Below, piece after piece: positions 46,029-54,842 of a stretch of 64,000 nucleotides of DNA. Each line of letters starts with the position of its first letter. The first letter of the stretch is position 1. The notes beneath the pieces were generated by a model. The model worked only from the letters and a program-made list of their open reading frames with translations. It was not told the DNA's origin and did not search any database. Source of the DNA: an uncultured Aquimarina sp. (GTDB lineage: Bacteria; Bacteroidota; Bacteroidia; Flavobacteriales; Flavobacteriaceae); contig CANNBP010000005.1 in assembly GCA_947502885.1 (NCBI GenBank), positions 1-64,000 on the forward strand, written 5' to 3'. A program made the position numbers and the translations under genes.

Positions 46029-47174
46029 ATGAAAAAAAGTGTAACTCTTATAATTGCCTGTTTTTTTGTTTTTTACGGAAACAGTCAAGTCATTTATGAA
46101 TCTTTCAGATCTATTAAATTAGATCAAAACAGAGAGTTAAAGATTCAGCTTCCTCGTAATTACAAAAAGAATGCTGATAAAATATACCCATTGATTGTTG
46201 TACTTGATGGAGATTACTTATTTGAACCCGTTGCAGGTAATGTAGATTATTTCTCGTATTGGGAAGATATGCCCGAATCTATTGTTGTTGGAGTAAATCA
46301 GAGAAAAACCAGAGAAGATGATTGCAGATATGATACTGCAGAGTTTTTACCTACTCTTAAAGGAGCAGAATTCTTTGAGTTTATCGGTCAAGAACTAGTG
46401 CCATATCTTAATCAAACCTATCGTACAGCTCAACTAAAAATAATAGTGGGTCATGATTATACGGCAAACTTTATTAATTATTTCTTATTCAAAGACAATC
46501 CAATTTTTCAAGGATACATTTGTTTAAGTCCAGAATTTGGCCCACCTATGGGAGAAAGAATAGCTTCTCGACTTGGTTCTACTTCTGATATTTGGTATTA
46601 TCTAGCAACTGCAACTAATGATGCAGATAACATAAAAAAGGATCTAATTGCCCTTGACGAAAAATTGAAAGCCTTAGAAAACCCAGAGATGAACTATTTC
46701 TTTGATAATTTTGAAGAATCTTCGCATTATACTCTTGTAGGACAAGCAATCCCAAAAGCTCTAGAAGGTATTTTTGAAATGTACCGCCCTATAAGCAAGA
46801 AAAAATACAAAGAGGTTCTTCTTACCCTAGAAACATCTCCTTATGACTATCTTGTAGACATGTATAAAACAACAGAGAAGTTATACGGTATTAAACGAAA
46901 AATAAGAATCAATGACTTTATTGCGGTTTCTACCGCTTTAGAAAAAAATGAAAATTGGTCTGAGTTAGAACCTTTAGGTAAATTAGCAGTAAAGGAGCAC
47001 TCAGACTTAATGCTTGGTTATTACTATCTTGGTATGTTTTATGAACAAACCGGAGAGCCTAAAAAAGCCATGAGAGCATACGAGAGCGGTTTTCAATTAA
47101 CCGAAGTTGCTTTTCTTACCAAAGACTATATGCTTGATAAAGTAAACAAAATTAAAGAGGATTTTGGTTGGTAA
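46029..47174 (+). CDS. Esterase-like alpha/beta hydrolase with missing Ser nucleophile
   Basis: 381 residues. Signal peptide (about 1-19, ending GNSQ). YPLIVVLDGDYLFEPVA and LKIIVGHDYTANF fit the Fes/esterase D-type fold, but the nucleophile elbow, normally GHSxGG, is G-H-D143-Y-T. A His occurs in SSHYTLVG as expected. The C-terminal ~90 residues contain a TPR-like pair. It may be inactive, use Asp, or have a binding role. Conserved before radA in this gene order. Confidence 0.82.
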   Translation: MKKSVTLIIACFFVFYGNSQVIYESFRSIKLDQNRELKIQLPRNYKKNADKIYPLIVVLDGDYLFEPVAGNVDYFSYWEDMPESIVVGVNQRKTREDDCRYDTAEFLPTLKGAEFFEFIGQELVPYLNQTYRTAQLKIIVGHDYTANFINYFLFKDNPIFQGYICLSPEFGPPMGERIASRLGSTSDIWYYLATATNDADNIKKDLIALDEKLKALENPEMNYFFDNFEESSHYTLVGQAIPKALEGIFEMYRPISKKKYKEVLLTLETSPYDYLVDMYKTTEKLYGIKRKIRINDFIAVSTALEKNENWSELEPLGKLAVKEHSDLMLGYYYLGMFYEQTGEPKKAMRAYESGFQLTEVAFLTKDYMLDKVNKIKEDFGW

Positions 47175-47238
47175 TTCTACATTGAATTTGCACTTTAAAT
47201 AAAAATCAAAATTCGAAAAACATATAACTTGTAAAAAC

Positions 47239-47268
47239 AAAAAGATCTCGAAATTGAGATCTTTTTTG
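47239..47268 (+). terminator. Terminator of the panC-esterase run
   Basis: AAAAAGATCTC and GAGATCTTTTT around a 6-base loop, then TG; 65 bases after the esterase stop. Confidence 0.8.
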
Positions 47269-47310
47269 TGTCTTAAAAATATAGTATTTTTACTGCTTTA
47301 TTGATCTTTT

Positions 47311-48675
47311 ATGGCTAAAACCAAAACTGTTTTTTTCTGTCAGAACTGCGGTTCTCAATACTCTAAGTGGCAAGGGCAATGTACATCTTGTAAAGAATGG
47401 AATACCATTGCCGAAGAGGTAGTACAAAAAGCTACAAAAAATGATTGGAAAAATGCCACATCTACCAAATCTAGTAAAGTTGCAAAACCACTAAAGGTTT
47501 CAGAGATCAGTACAAGCCAAGATACTCGTTTTAATACTGATGATACAGAGCTCAATCGTGTACTTGGAGGCGGATTAGTCCCCGGGTCTTTAACTCTTTT
47601 GGGAGGTGAACCTGGTATTGGAAAAAGTACATTGTTATTGCAGATTAGTCTTAAACTACCCTACAAAACTCTTTATGTTTCGGGAGAAGAGAGCCAACAG
47701 CAAATTAAAATGAGAGCAGAGCGTATTCAAGTCAAAACAGACACATGTCTCATTTTGACTGAAACTAAGACTCAAAATATCTTCAGGCAAATTGAAGAAA
47801 TTCAACCCGATATTGTGATCATCGATTCTATACAAACACTACATAGTGATTATATAGAAAGTAGCGCCGGAAGCATTTCTCAAATCAAGGAGTGCACTAC
47901 CGAATTAATCAAGTTTGCCAAAGAAACAGCTACACCTGTTATACTAATAGGTCATATCACAAAAGATGGTGCCATTGCAGGGCCAAAGATTCTCGAACAT
48001 ATGGTGGATACCGTATTACAGTTTGAAGGAGATCGCAACCATGTATATCGAATTTTAAGAGCTTTAAAAAACAGATTTGGTTCTACATCAGAGCTAGGCA
48101 TTTATGAGATGCAAGGAAGCGGGCTACGAGAGGTTCACAATCCTAGTGAAATCTTGATTTCTAAAAATGATGAAGAATTAAGCGGTACCGCTGTTGCTTC
48201 GACTGTAGAAGGTATGCGACCTATTATGATAGAAATACAAGCATTGGTAAGCACCGCAGTGTATGGCACACCTCAACGAAGTGCCACAGGATACAACCTT
48301 AAAAGGCTTAATATGCTTTTGGCTGTATTAGAAAAACGAGCAGGGTTTAGACTAGGTGCTAAGGATGTGTTTTTAAATATTACTGGTGGTATCTCTGTAG
48401 ATGATCCCGCTATTGATCTTGCCGTAGTCGCTGCCATTTTATCTTCTAGCGAAGATATCCCAGTTCCCAAAGATTATTGTTTTGCCGCAGAGGTTGGTTT
48501 GGCAGGAGAAATTCGCCCAGTAAACAAGATAGAACAACGCATACAAGAAGCCGAAAAACTTGGATTTTCTACCATATTTGTTTCAAAATACAATAAAATA
48601 TCCTTTAAAAATACTCAGATTAAAATCCAGTTGGTAACCAAAGTAGAAGATGTAGCTGCTCACCTATTTGGGTAA
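47311..48675 (+). CDS. radA: DNA repair protein RadA
   Basis: 454 residues. N-terminal zinc finger (FFCQNCGSQYSKW plus GQCTSCKEW), Walker A GGEPGIGKST, the RadA-specific KNRFG, and a Lon-protease-like C-terminal domain. It drives branch migration in recombination. Monocistronic, convergent with lpxH. Confidence 0.96.
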   Translation: MAKTKTVFFCQNCGSQYSKWQGQCTSCKEWNTIAEEVVQKATKNDWKNATSTKSSKVAKPLKVSEISTSQDTRFNTDDTELNRVLGGGLVPGSLTLLGGEPGIGKSTLLLQISLKLPYKTLYVSGEESQQQIKMRAERIQVKTDTCLILTETKTQNIFRQIEEIQPDIVIIDSIQTLHSDYIESSAGSISQIKECTTELIKFAKETATPVILIGHITKDGAIAGPKILEHMVDTVLQFEGDRNHVYRILRALKNRFGSTSELGIYEMQGSGLREVHNPSEILISKNDEELSGTAVASTVEGMRPIMIEIQALVSTAVYGTPQRSATGYNLKRLNMLLAVLEKRAGFRLGAKDVFLNITGGISVDDPAIDLAVVAAILSSSEDIPVPKDYCFAAEVGLAGEIRPVNKIEQRIQEAEKLGFSTIFVSKYNKISFKNTQIKIQLVTKVEDVAAHLFG

Positions 48676-48707
48676 AAATCATTTTTGGATTGCATAACGT
48701 TTAAGCT

Positions 48708-48727
48708 TTTTGTCAAATTTGACAAAA
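48708..48727. terminator. Convergent palindrome between radA and lpxH
   Basis: Perfect 20-base palindrome TTTTGTCAAATTTGACAAAA, T/A-rich ends, between two convergent stops. Confidence 0.6.
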
Positions 48728-48729
48728 CA

Positions 48730-49488
48730 TTATACTTTGTAATGTTCAAGCTTTAGTTCTTGCCCATCAAAAACAGCATAGGTATAGTGTACAATCCAAT
48801 CGCCTAGATTGGTATATTTTGATTGCTCATTTAATTGTATTTCCATAGGTAAGTGCCTATGTCCAAATACAAAATAATCTCTATGCTTACTTTCTAGTTT
48901 TCGCTTACAATATTGTACCAACCACTCATTATCCTCTCCTAAAAAAGTAACATCTTCGTCTCCTGATATAAGTTTATTTTTTACCGAAAGATATTGGGCT
49001 AGTTTTACACCCAAATCTGGATGCAACCATCTAAAAAACCATTTTGCCACAGGATTAGTAAACACCTTTTTCATTCGTTTATACCCTTTATCCCCAGGGC
49101 CTAATCCATCTCCATGACCAATAAAAAAAGTAGTATCATTAAAGGTAAATTCTTGTGGTTTATGATATACAGGAATATTCAGTTCTTCTTCAAAATACCC
49201 GTTCATCCAAAGATCATGATTTCCTACAAAATAATACACAGGTATTCCTGAGTCTGTTATTTCGGCCAACTTACCTAAGGTTCTTGTAAAGCCCTTTGGT
49301 ACAACGGTTTTATATTCGAACCAAAAATCAAAAAGATCACCCAATAAAAATATTGCAGCAGCATCTTCTTTAATTTCATCAAGCCATTTTACAAAATTTT
49401 TCTCTCTTGGAAAGCTTTTTTCTGAAGTAGGAGCCCCTAAATGATTATCACTTGCAAAGTATATTTTTTTTCCTTTTGGAAGATTCAT
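48730..49488 (-). CDS. lpxH: UDP-2,3-diacylglucosamine diphosphatase-like metallophosphatase
   Basis: 252 residues, calcineurin-like. Metal motifs: SDNHLG, LLGDLFDFWFE, FVGNHDLWM, IGHGDGLG and FGHRHLPM. It would hydrolyse UDP-diacylglucosamine to lipid X in lipid A synthesis. It follows queD by 24 bases. Confidence 0.88.
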   Translation of the reverse strand: MNLPKGKKIYFASDNHLGAPTSEKSFPREKNFVKWLDEIKEDAAAIFLLGDLFDFWFEYKTVVPKGFTRTLGKLAEITDSGIPVYYFVGNHDLWMNGYFEEELNIPVYHKPQEFTFNDTTFFIGHGDGLGPGDKGYKRMKKVFTNPVAKWFFRWLHPDLGVKLAQYLSVKNKLISGDEDVTFLGEDNEWLVQYCKRKLESKHRDYFVFGHRHLPMEIQLNEQSKYTNLGDWIVHYTYAVFDGQELKLEHYKV

Positions 49489-49512
49489 ATGCTGTACTTG
49501 AGGTGTAACTAA

Positions 49513-49965
49513 TTAAGAATTATCGCTTGCATACCATTCTGCATACGAAGTTTCGGTTTCTTGAAGCTTTAACGAATGTAACTGAATATTTTCTGGTAAT
49601 CGAGCTTTAATCTTTTTGGCAAAATCGATAACCATATTCTCACTAGTAGGTTGATAATCTACCAATATCACACTATGTCCTCTTTGTTCGAGTTCTTTTG
49701 CCAGTTCTATATGTGGTGTATTCTTGTTAAATACCGTTGCGTGATCAAAAATATCCTCGATATCCTCTTTTACAATCTTTTTAAGATCTCCAAAATCGAT
49801 TACCATCCCTAGTTTTACATGAGAGGTATCTGTAATTGGGGTTCCTATAACGGTTACACTTAATTTATAACTATGCCCATGTACATTTCTACATTTACCA
49901 TCATACCCATATAGTGCATGACCTGTTTCAAAAGAAAACTGCTTGGTGATACGAATTTTATCCAT
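49513..49965 (-). CDS. queD: 6-carboxytetrahydropterin synthase (QueD/PTPS)
   Basis: 150 residues. Zinc His in FETGHALYG and NVHGHSYKL, catalytic Cys in GKCRNVHGH, substrate Glu in TSENMVIDF. It makes the queuosine precursor; plain PTPS activity cannot be excluded from sequence alone. Confidence 0.93.
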   Translation of the reverse strand: MDKIRITKQFSFETGHALYGYDGKCRNVHGHSYKLSVTVIGTPITDTSHVKLGMVIDFGDLKKIVKEDIEDIFDHATVFNKNTPHIELAKELEQRGHSVILVDYQPTSENMVIDFAKKIKARLPENIQLHSLKLQETETSYAEWYASDNS

Positions 49966-50001
49966 CGCTTACTTTGTAATTTTTGGCAAAGTTACGGAAG
50001 A

Positions 50002-50100
50002 TTAACGTCTCTTTCTCTTATTTATAAAGTAAACCACTACTAGAATTATTCCTAGGATAAGAAACAATCCATTACCCCCTAAAAAATTTAATATATCCAT
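50002..50100 (-). CDS. Small single-pass membrane protein
   Basis: 32 residues. A hydrophobic helix (LFLILGIILVVVYFI) is followed by the basic tail NKRKRR, a positive-inside topology. It occupies the gap between the enoyl-CoA hydratase (3 bases away) and queD. Too short for a family; coding is supported by composition and by a tidy fit between neighbours. Confidence 0.5.
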   Translation of the reverse strand: MDILNFLGGNGLFLILGIILVVVYFINKRKRR

Positions 50101-50103
50101 TCT

Positions 50104-50868
50104 CTATTTTTTTAATTTGGCTAGTGCCGTTTTTGTGAATTCTGAAAGCACTAATTCTCCTGATATAGCTGCTCTTTCTATAAGAAGCTCTTGCCAATGC
50201 TCTGATCCTTGCCAGTTTACTTTTTTCATTTGTTGTGTTGCTTTCGGATTGTAACTTGCCAACCGTTCTGCAAACAATGCTACTTCTTTATCTAGTTCTG
50301 CCAAGGTTTCAAAAACTCTAGCGTATAAACCTTGTTCTTTTGCCCAATATGCATTTTTCCATTGTGAGGCATCCCATGCTAAGTTTTCGAATGCTGCGGT
50401 TCCAATTTTTCTTGCTACTGCCGGTTCGATTACAAAAGGGCCGATACCAATAGTAAGTTCGCTTAATTTGATCGAAGCTCCTTCGGTCGCCAAACAGTAG
50501 TCACATGCTGCAGCCAATCCTACTCCACCCCCAACTATTTTACCTTGTATTCGACCAATAATTGGTTTTTTACATGATCGCATTGCATTAATCACATTGG
50601 CAAATCCAGAAAAAAACTGCTTTCCTTCTTCGTGATTTGTAATGGCCAGTAACTCGTCAAAAGAAGCTCCTGCACAAAATGCTTTTTCTCCTTCTGATTT
50701 AAGAACAATCACATTTACTGATTGATCAACAGATAGTTGACCAAAAGCTTTGGCTAATCGTGTTAATAATTCTGAAGGAAAGGAATTGCTTGCCGGGTGG
50801 CCAAACTCCAGTGTTGCAATGTTATTTTCGATGTGTGTGTATAGGCTCCCGTTAGATCTTGGTATCAT
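50104..50868 (-). CDS. Enoyl-CoA hydratase/isomerase family protein
   Basis: 254 residues. Crotonase fold: FCAGASFDELL and GKIVGGGVGLAAACDYCLA hold the oxyanion hole Gly-Gly, followed by KLSELTIGIGP. The Glu pair of true hydratases cannot be confirmed, so exact activity on acyl-CoA is open. Confidence 0.88.
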   Translation of the reverse strand: MIPRSNGSLYTHIENNIATLEFGHPASNSFPSELLTRLAKAFGQLSVDQSVNVIVLKSEGEKAFCAGASFDELLAITNHEEGKQFFSGFANVINAMRSCKKPIIGRIQGKIVGGGVGLAAACDYCLATEGASIKLSELTIGIGPFVIEPAVARKIGTAAFENLAWDASQWKNAYWAKEQGLYARVFETLAELDKEVALFAERLASYNPKATQQMKKVNWQGSEHWQELLIERAAISGELVLSEFTKTALAKLKK

Positions 50869-51212
50869 TATTGTTATTACTTTAAAAGTAAAGTTACTAC
50901 TTTATTTAATTCTATTAAAGTGAATACTATTTCTAATATCGAATTAAACTCGGATTAACGGTACTATAACTAGACATATTCTTTGTTATTGCGTTAAGGA
51001 TAGAAATGAAAACCCCACAGCCTGAATTTATGAAGTGCGAGGAGTTGCAATGAATAGCCTGCTCGAACGCCCAAATTATCATAAATCACTCATAGTATCG
51101 TTTACTATATATAGGATTAGATTATTGTAACGATCTGTCTAACGAACTAGTCTTTTGCTGTATAGATACTAACCATAACGATATTCTTATAATCTGGTAA
51201 TACCTGTAGTGT
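50869..51212. other. Intergenic region with structured element
   Basis: No protein gene seen. Contains a GC-richer block at 50991-51072 listed separately. The rest is AT-rich; promoter of the enoyl-CoA hydratase should lie near 50880-50930. Confidence 0.5.
50991..51072 (+). ncRNA. Possible dispersed structured RNA-like element
   Basis: About 80 bases, clearly richer in G and C than its surroundings, with closing ends GCGTT (50991-50995) and AACGC (51066-51070) complementary. It begins GCGTTAAGGATAGAAATG and ends GCTCGAACGCCC. I recall similar GCGTTA..GGAT..CGCCC blocks in other flavobacterial intergenic regions, but cannot check. Strand is assumed. Confidence 0.3.
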
Positions 51213-51311
51213 ATGATTGAACAATTTTTTGAAAAGAACAGTTTACGAATAGGCCTTTTGTTAATTTTGACATACTCACTTTTTTTGGTGTATATTCTTT
51301 ATTTTGCCTGA
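51213..51311 (+). CDS. Possible small membrane peptide
   Basis: 32 residues (MIEQFFEKNSLRIG then a hydrophobic run LLLILTYSLFLVYILYF). It ends overlapping the 3' end of the MATE gene on the other strand. Single helix with no more support than composition. Confidence 0.25.
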   Translation: MIEQFFEKNSLRIGLLLILTYSLFLVYILYFA

Positions 51312-52636
51312 GAAAGTAGAGGCAAAAACTTTGCTCTAAATTTTAAAACAAGTGCGACTCCTCTAAATAGCGCCCAAACGGCAAAAGCAATCCATACTCC
51401 ATATAATTTTAAGTCAAAAAAGTTACAGAGATATAAGGTAGGAATAAACCCAAGAAATGTCGCTCCCATCAATACGTTTCTTAAATATCCCATTTCGCCC
51501 AATCCCTTAAATACACCATCAAAAACAAAAGCAAATCCGTTAATAGGTTGTACAATCAACACGATAAAAAAGATGCTATAAAAAGTATCTAATACTATCG
51601 CTTCACTTGTAAATATTTCTCCTATACTATAGTAAAATATAAATCCAAACAAGGCTAGTATCAAGCTCACACTTACCCCATAAGTACTTACTCTCTTTCC
51701 TAATCGCCATAATGAGTTATAGTCTTTTGCTCCCAATAGTTTTCCGCTCAAGATATTTCCTGCTCCCCCATATCCATCTATAAAAAATGCTGTAAACATC
51801 CAGATATTCATAGCTATAGTATAGGCTGCTATATAATTATCACCGTATGCTGTGGCATTGGCAGTTGCAAAATACAACGCTGTATTTAAAGCTATGGATC
51901 GTACAAAAAGATTAAGGCTCATGGTAACCAATCTACCTAATTCTTTATTTAGAGGAAAGCGTAGTTTTAGACTTACATTGGTTTTTACTAATAACAGTAT
52001 AAATACTATAACAGCCATTAAAAACTGTGAAATTAAACTTGCCCACGCCGCTCCAGTTATTCCCATCGGAGAAATAAACCCTGTGATACCATACACCAAA
52101 ACGTAGTCTAAGACAATATTAGCAACAGCACCAATTATCGCTACTACCATAGGCCAAAACGTATTTTGTAGCCCCCTAAAAATACCAAATACTGCAAACG
52201 TGAATAAGGTTAGAGGAAAACCCCAAACTCTAATATCATAATACTGTATACAGTAATCTAATATCAAACCAGATGCATTGTAGAGTTTAAAAATATCTTC
52301 GACAAAAAAAATGGTAGATACTAAGACCAGAATACTCAATCCTACATTAAAAAAAATAGCCTGAGCCGGTAGTGTTTTTACTTCTTCTATTTTTCCTGCT
52401 CCTAGGTATTGCGAGATAATTGCCGAAATTGCACTTCTGGTTTGACCAAGAATCCAGATCAATGCCGACAAAAAAGAACCTACTATTCCTACGGCTGCAA
52501 GAGACTCTGTGCCATACTCGGGAATATTACCTACAATCGCAGTATCGGTTATAGACAATAAAGGCTCTGCTATACCTGCAATAATGGCCGGAATAGCAAG
52601 ACGGTTTATATTTTTAAAACTTATTACATCACTCAT
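51299..52636 (-). CDS. MATE family efflux transporter
   Basis: 445 residues with 12 predicted helices in two halves. Start MSDVISFKNINRLAIPAIIAG and GQTRSAISAIISQYLGAG are MATE-like (DinF subgroup). It exports drugs or metabolites using an ion gradient. Start ATG overlaps the stop of the GNAT gene (ATGA), so the two are coupled. Confidence 0.9.
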   Translation of the reverse strand: MSDVISFKNINRLAIPAIIAGIAEPLLSITDTAIVGNIPEYGTESLAAVGIVGSFLSALIWILGQTRSAISAIISQYLGAGKIEEVKTLPAQAIFFNVGLSILVLVSTIFFVEDIFKLYNASGLILDYCIQYYDIRVWGFPLTLFTFAVFGIFRGLQNTFWPMVVAIIGAVANIVLDYVLVYGITGFISPMGITGAAWASLISQFLMAVIVFILLLVKTNVSLKLRFPLNKELGRLVTMSLNLFVRSIALNTALYFATANATAYGDNYIAAYTIAMNIWMFTAFFIDGYGGAGNILSGKLLGAKDYNSLWRLGKRVSTYGVSVSLILALFGFIFYYSIGEIFTSEAIVLDTFYSIFFIVLIVQPINGFAFVFDGVFKGLGEMGYLRNVLMGATFLGFIPTLYLCNFFDLKLYGVWIAFAVWALFRGVALVLKFRAKFLPLLSQAK

Positions 52637-53133
52637 AATACTAGTTCATAACAATGAAAAGGGTGCGTGCTTTGTTTGGGAAAATAAATATCTCCTAATT
52701 GCCGATATCCTCTGGCACTATAAAACTTCTGGTTTCTGGTATTTTGACTAAACGTATCTAATCGTATCGAAGCATATTTTTCTTTTGAAGCATAGTCCTC
52801 TGCAAAATCCATAAGTTGCTGCGCATATCCTTTTGACCAATACTTAGGATGTATGGCTAATCTATGAATATATAAATTGCGATTACTTTGGGTTAACCAA
52901 TCAACTGGGATATACTCATCATCCATATGCTCGGTTAATACGACTATACCAATGATCAGATTATCTTTTTTAAGAACATACAACTCTTGCAATTCGATAT
53001 CTTTTTCAAAACGCTCTCGGGTTGGATAATGTTCGTTCCACTGATAAATACCATTATTTATCATAGCCTTTGCACAAGCTCTGGTAAGGTCATGAATAGT
53101 ATCTAGGTTTGATAATTGTGCTTTAAGGATCAT
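52633..53133 (-). CDS. GNAT family N-acetyltransferase
   Basis: 166 residues. LAIHPKYWSKGYAQQLMDFAE is motif A and SIRLDTFSQNTRNQKFYSARGY motif B. Upstream and 4 bases overlapping with the MATE pump: a resistance-like pair (modify and export), but the substrate is unknown. Confidence 0.9.
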   Translation of the reverse strand: MILKAQLSNLDTIHDLTRACAKAMINNGIYQWNEHYPTRERFEKDIELQELYVLKKDNLIIGIVVLTEHMDDEYIPVDWLTQSNRNLYIHRLAIHPKYWSKGYAQQLMDFAEDYASKEKYASIRLDTFSQNTRNQKFYSARGYRQLGDIYFPKQSTHPFHCYELVL

Positions 53134-53444
53134 AAGTTTTTTGCAAGTGCCAAAAATACTAATTTAATTGATCGTTACTTTAGGTTTAATCCTTATAATT
53201 TCCTTAAAAACTGCTTTATGCATTACTACTTAATGCGGTTTGCAATCATTATGGTAAGTAAACTATCTTGTGACGAGCAACGAGACATATATATAGAAAA
53301 TTCATTATCAAAATTCTAGGTAATCAAAGAAAAATTAAACCTTGTAATATGGGTTAATAATGAATAAAAAATCGATATTTATGTCCAAAAAAAATCTAAA
53401 ATTGTAATTTTAGCGTTCATACAATTACTCAACATACGATTTAA
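53134..53444. other. 311-base intergenic region
   Basis: Between the divergent GNAT and stress-protein genes. AT-rich; no gene and no exact TAnnTTTG box with good spacing was found. Confidence 0.5.
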
Positions 53445-54242
53445 ATGAAAAATATTTTGGTTCCTTTAGGGCTATCTGAAAGAAAGGTTCGAACAGCGAG
53501 GCTTCAGTATGCCATTGATTTTGCAAAAGAGTTTAACGCAAAAGTTTATGCGGTAGAAGTTTTTAAAGAGTTACCCAGATCGGGTAGTCTTCCTGCAAAC
53601 GAAACTTTAAAAGGAATCGCTACTTCATGGATCAAAGAAGAAATCGCAAGAGTTGACACCAAGGGTGTCGAGGTTATTCCGTTACCGTTTGAAGATGAAC
53701 TTCTAGAAGCTATCCCTAAGTTTAATTTAGAACATGATATCGATCTACTAATTTTAGGATCAGAAGTAAATGACATAAAGGTTCCTTATTATTTGGGTGA
53801 GATTGCAGGTGGTATGGTTAAGAAAACAGAAATTCCTGTATTGATTATACCGCAGATGTACACTTATGTACCGATACAAAAAGTGCTAATGGCGATAAAA
53901 TCGGGGATTATTAAAAAGAAAACGGCACTAACTCCGTTAAAAGAGGTATTAAAAACTTTTGATGCAAAGCTAAAGTTACTACAGGTAAAAACACCAGAGT
54001 ACAAGCCCAAACATTCTGAGTTGAATGAGGATTTAAAAGAGATGATTTCATCTTATAAATCATCGGATAACGGAACCTTGTTTCAGGGAGTTCTTGAGCA
54101 CCTTAATGAAAATTATCCTGATCTCTTATGTGTGTTTAGACGTAAACGTGGTTTCTTTGCCAAATTATGGGAAAAGAATACAGTTCTTAAAAAAGACTTT
54201 GATAGTAGGATTCCTTTACTTGTACTAAGAGGATCTGATTAA
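53445..54242 (+). CDS. Universal stress protein family protein
   Basis: 265 residues. MKNILVPLGLSERKVRTARLQYA and LLILGSEVNDIK fit a USP domain in the first half, followed by a diverged second USP-like half (IQKVLMAIKSG). The ATP-binding G-x2-G-x9-G loop is not clear. It is just upstream of the tRNA gene. Confidence 0.8.
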   Translation: MKNILVPLGLSERKVRTARLQYAIDFAKEFNAKVYAVEVFKELPRSGSLPANETLKGIATSWIKEEIARVDTKGVEVIPLPFEDELLEAIPKFNLEHDIDLLILGSEVNDIKVPYYLGEIAGGMVKKTEIPVLIIPQMYTYVPIQKVLMAIKSGIIKKKTALTPLKEVLKTFDAKLKLLQVKTPEYKPKHSELNEDLKEMISSYKSSDNGTLFQGVLEHLNENYPDLLCVFRRKRGFFAKLWEKNTVLKKDFDSRIPLLVLRGSD

Positions 54243-54254
54243 TATAGTAAGGAT

Positions 54255-54328
54255 GGGGATGTAGCTCAGTTGGCTAGAGCGCTTGACTGGCAGTCAAGAG
54301 GTCGTGGGTTCGAATCCCATCTTCTCCA
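54255..54328 (+). tRNA. tRNA-Ala (anticodon GGC)
   Basis: A 74-base cloverleaf. Acceptor arms GGGGATG and CTTCTCC with the G3-U70 pair that marks alanine tRNAs (position 6-67 is a U-U mismatch), D arm GCTC/GAGC, anticodon stem CTTGA/TCAAG, loop CTGGCAG with anticodon GGC, and T arm GTGGG-TTCGAAT-CCCAT. The 3' CCA is not encoded (ACA follows). Confidence 0.95.
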
Positions 54329-54335
54329 CATCTCA

Positions 54336-54360
54336 AAAACCCTGCTAATAGCGGGGTTTT
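54336..54360 (+). terminator. Terminator of tRNA-Ala
   Basis: AAAACCCTGC-TAATA-GCGGGGTTTT, eight bases after the tRNA. Confidence 0.8.
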
Positions 54361-54415
54361 GTTGTTTTAGGTTTTAATTTATTTCTTATATATAAGACCG
54401 TGTTTTCAGAATTTA

Positions 54416-54544
54416 CTAATATGTAAGATTATATATTAATCGACCTATTTTTTCTCCTATATACCATGAAGCAAAAATCATGAAACCAATAGTGATTAGC
54501 CAATAATAAATAGTTCTTTCTCTTTTCTTGGTTGTTGATTTCAT
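54416..54544 (-). CDS. Small membrane protein
   Basis: 42 residues. A basic N-terminus (MKSTTKKRERTIYY) precedes one hydrophobic helix (WLITIGFMIFASWYIG) and a short basic tail. It shares this plan with the 44-residue protein at 54634; both lie in the gap between tRNA-Ala and the TPR lipoprotein. Function unknown. Confidence 0.45.
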   Translation of the reverse strand: MKSTTKKRERTIYYWLITIGFMIFASWYIGEKIGRLIYNLTY

Positions 54545-54633
54545 ATGGTATTTTTATTATAACTTAATTACGATATCAATTTTTATAATCGTTTATTGGC
54601 ATCATCTTAAATTTTAATTCTTGTACTATTTAT

Positions 54634-54768
54634 CAATTAAGATCCCAATGCTTTACCAAAAGCTTCTCCTTTTTCAAATGCAAAAATAAAAGTGATTATT
54701 ATAAGAATAAGAAGAACACAGGCTAATATTATTTTTTTCTTGTTCTTTTTACTGAAGAGATTTTTCAT
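54634..54768 (-). CDS. Small membrane protein
   Basis: 44 residues: basic MKNLFSKKNKKK, a helix with IILACVLLILIIITFIFAF, and a polar tail EKGEALVKHWDLN. Same design as its neighbour at 54416. Coding is supported by composition only. Confidence 0.42.
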
Positions 54769-54842
54769 TTGATTTTTTGAATTAATTTTTGGATAATTAT
54801 GATTTTAGTCTAAAATCTGAAATAGAAATTTGGGATTCAAGA

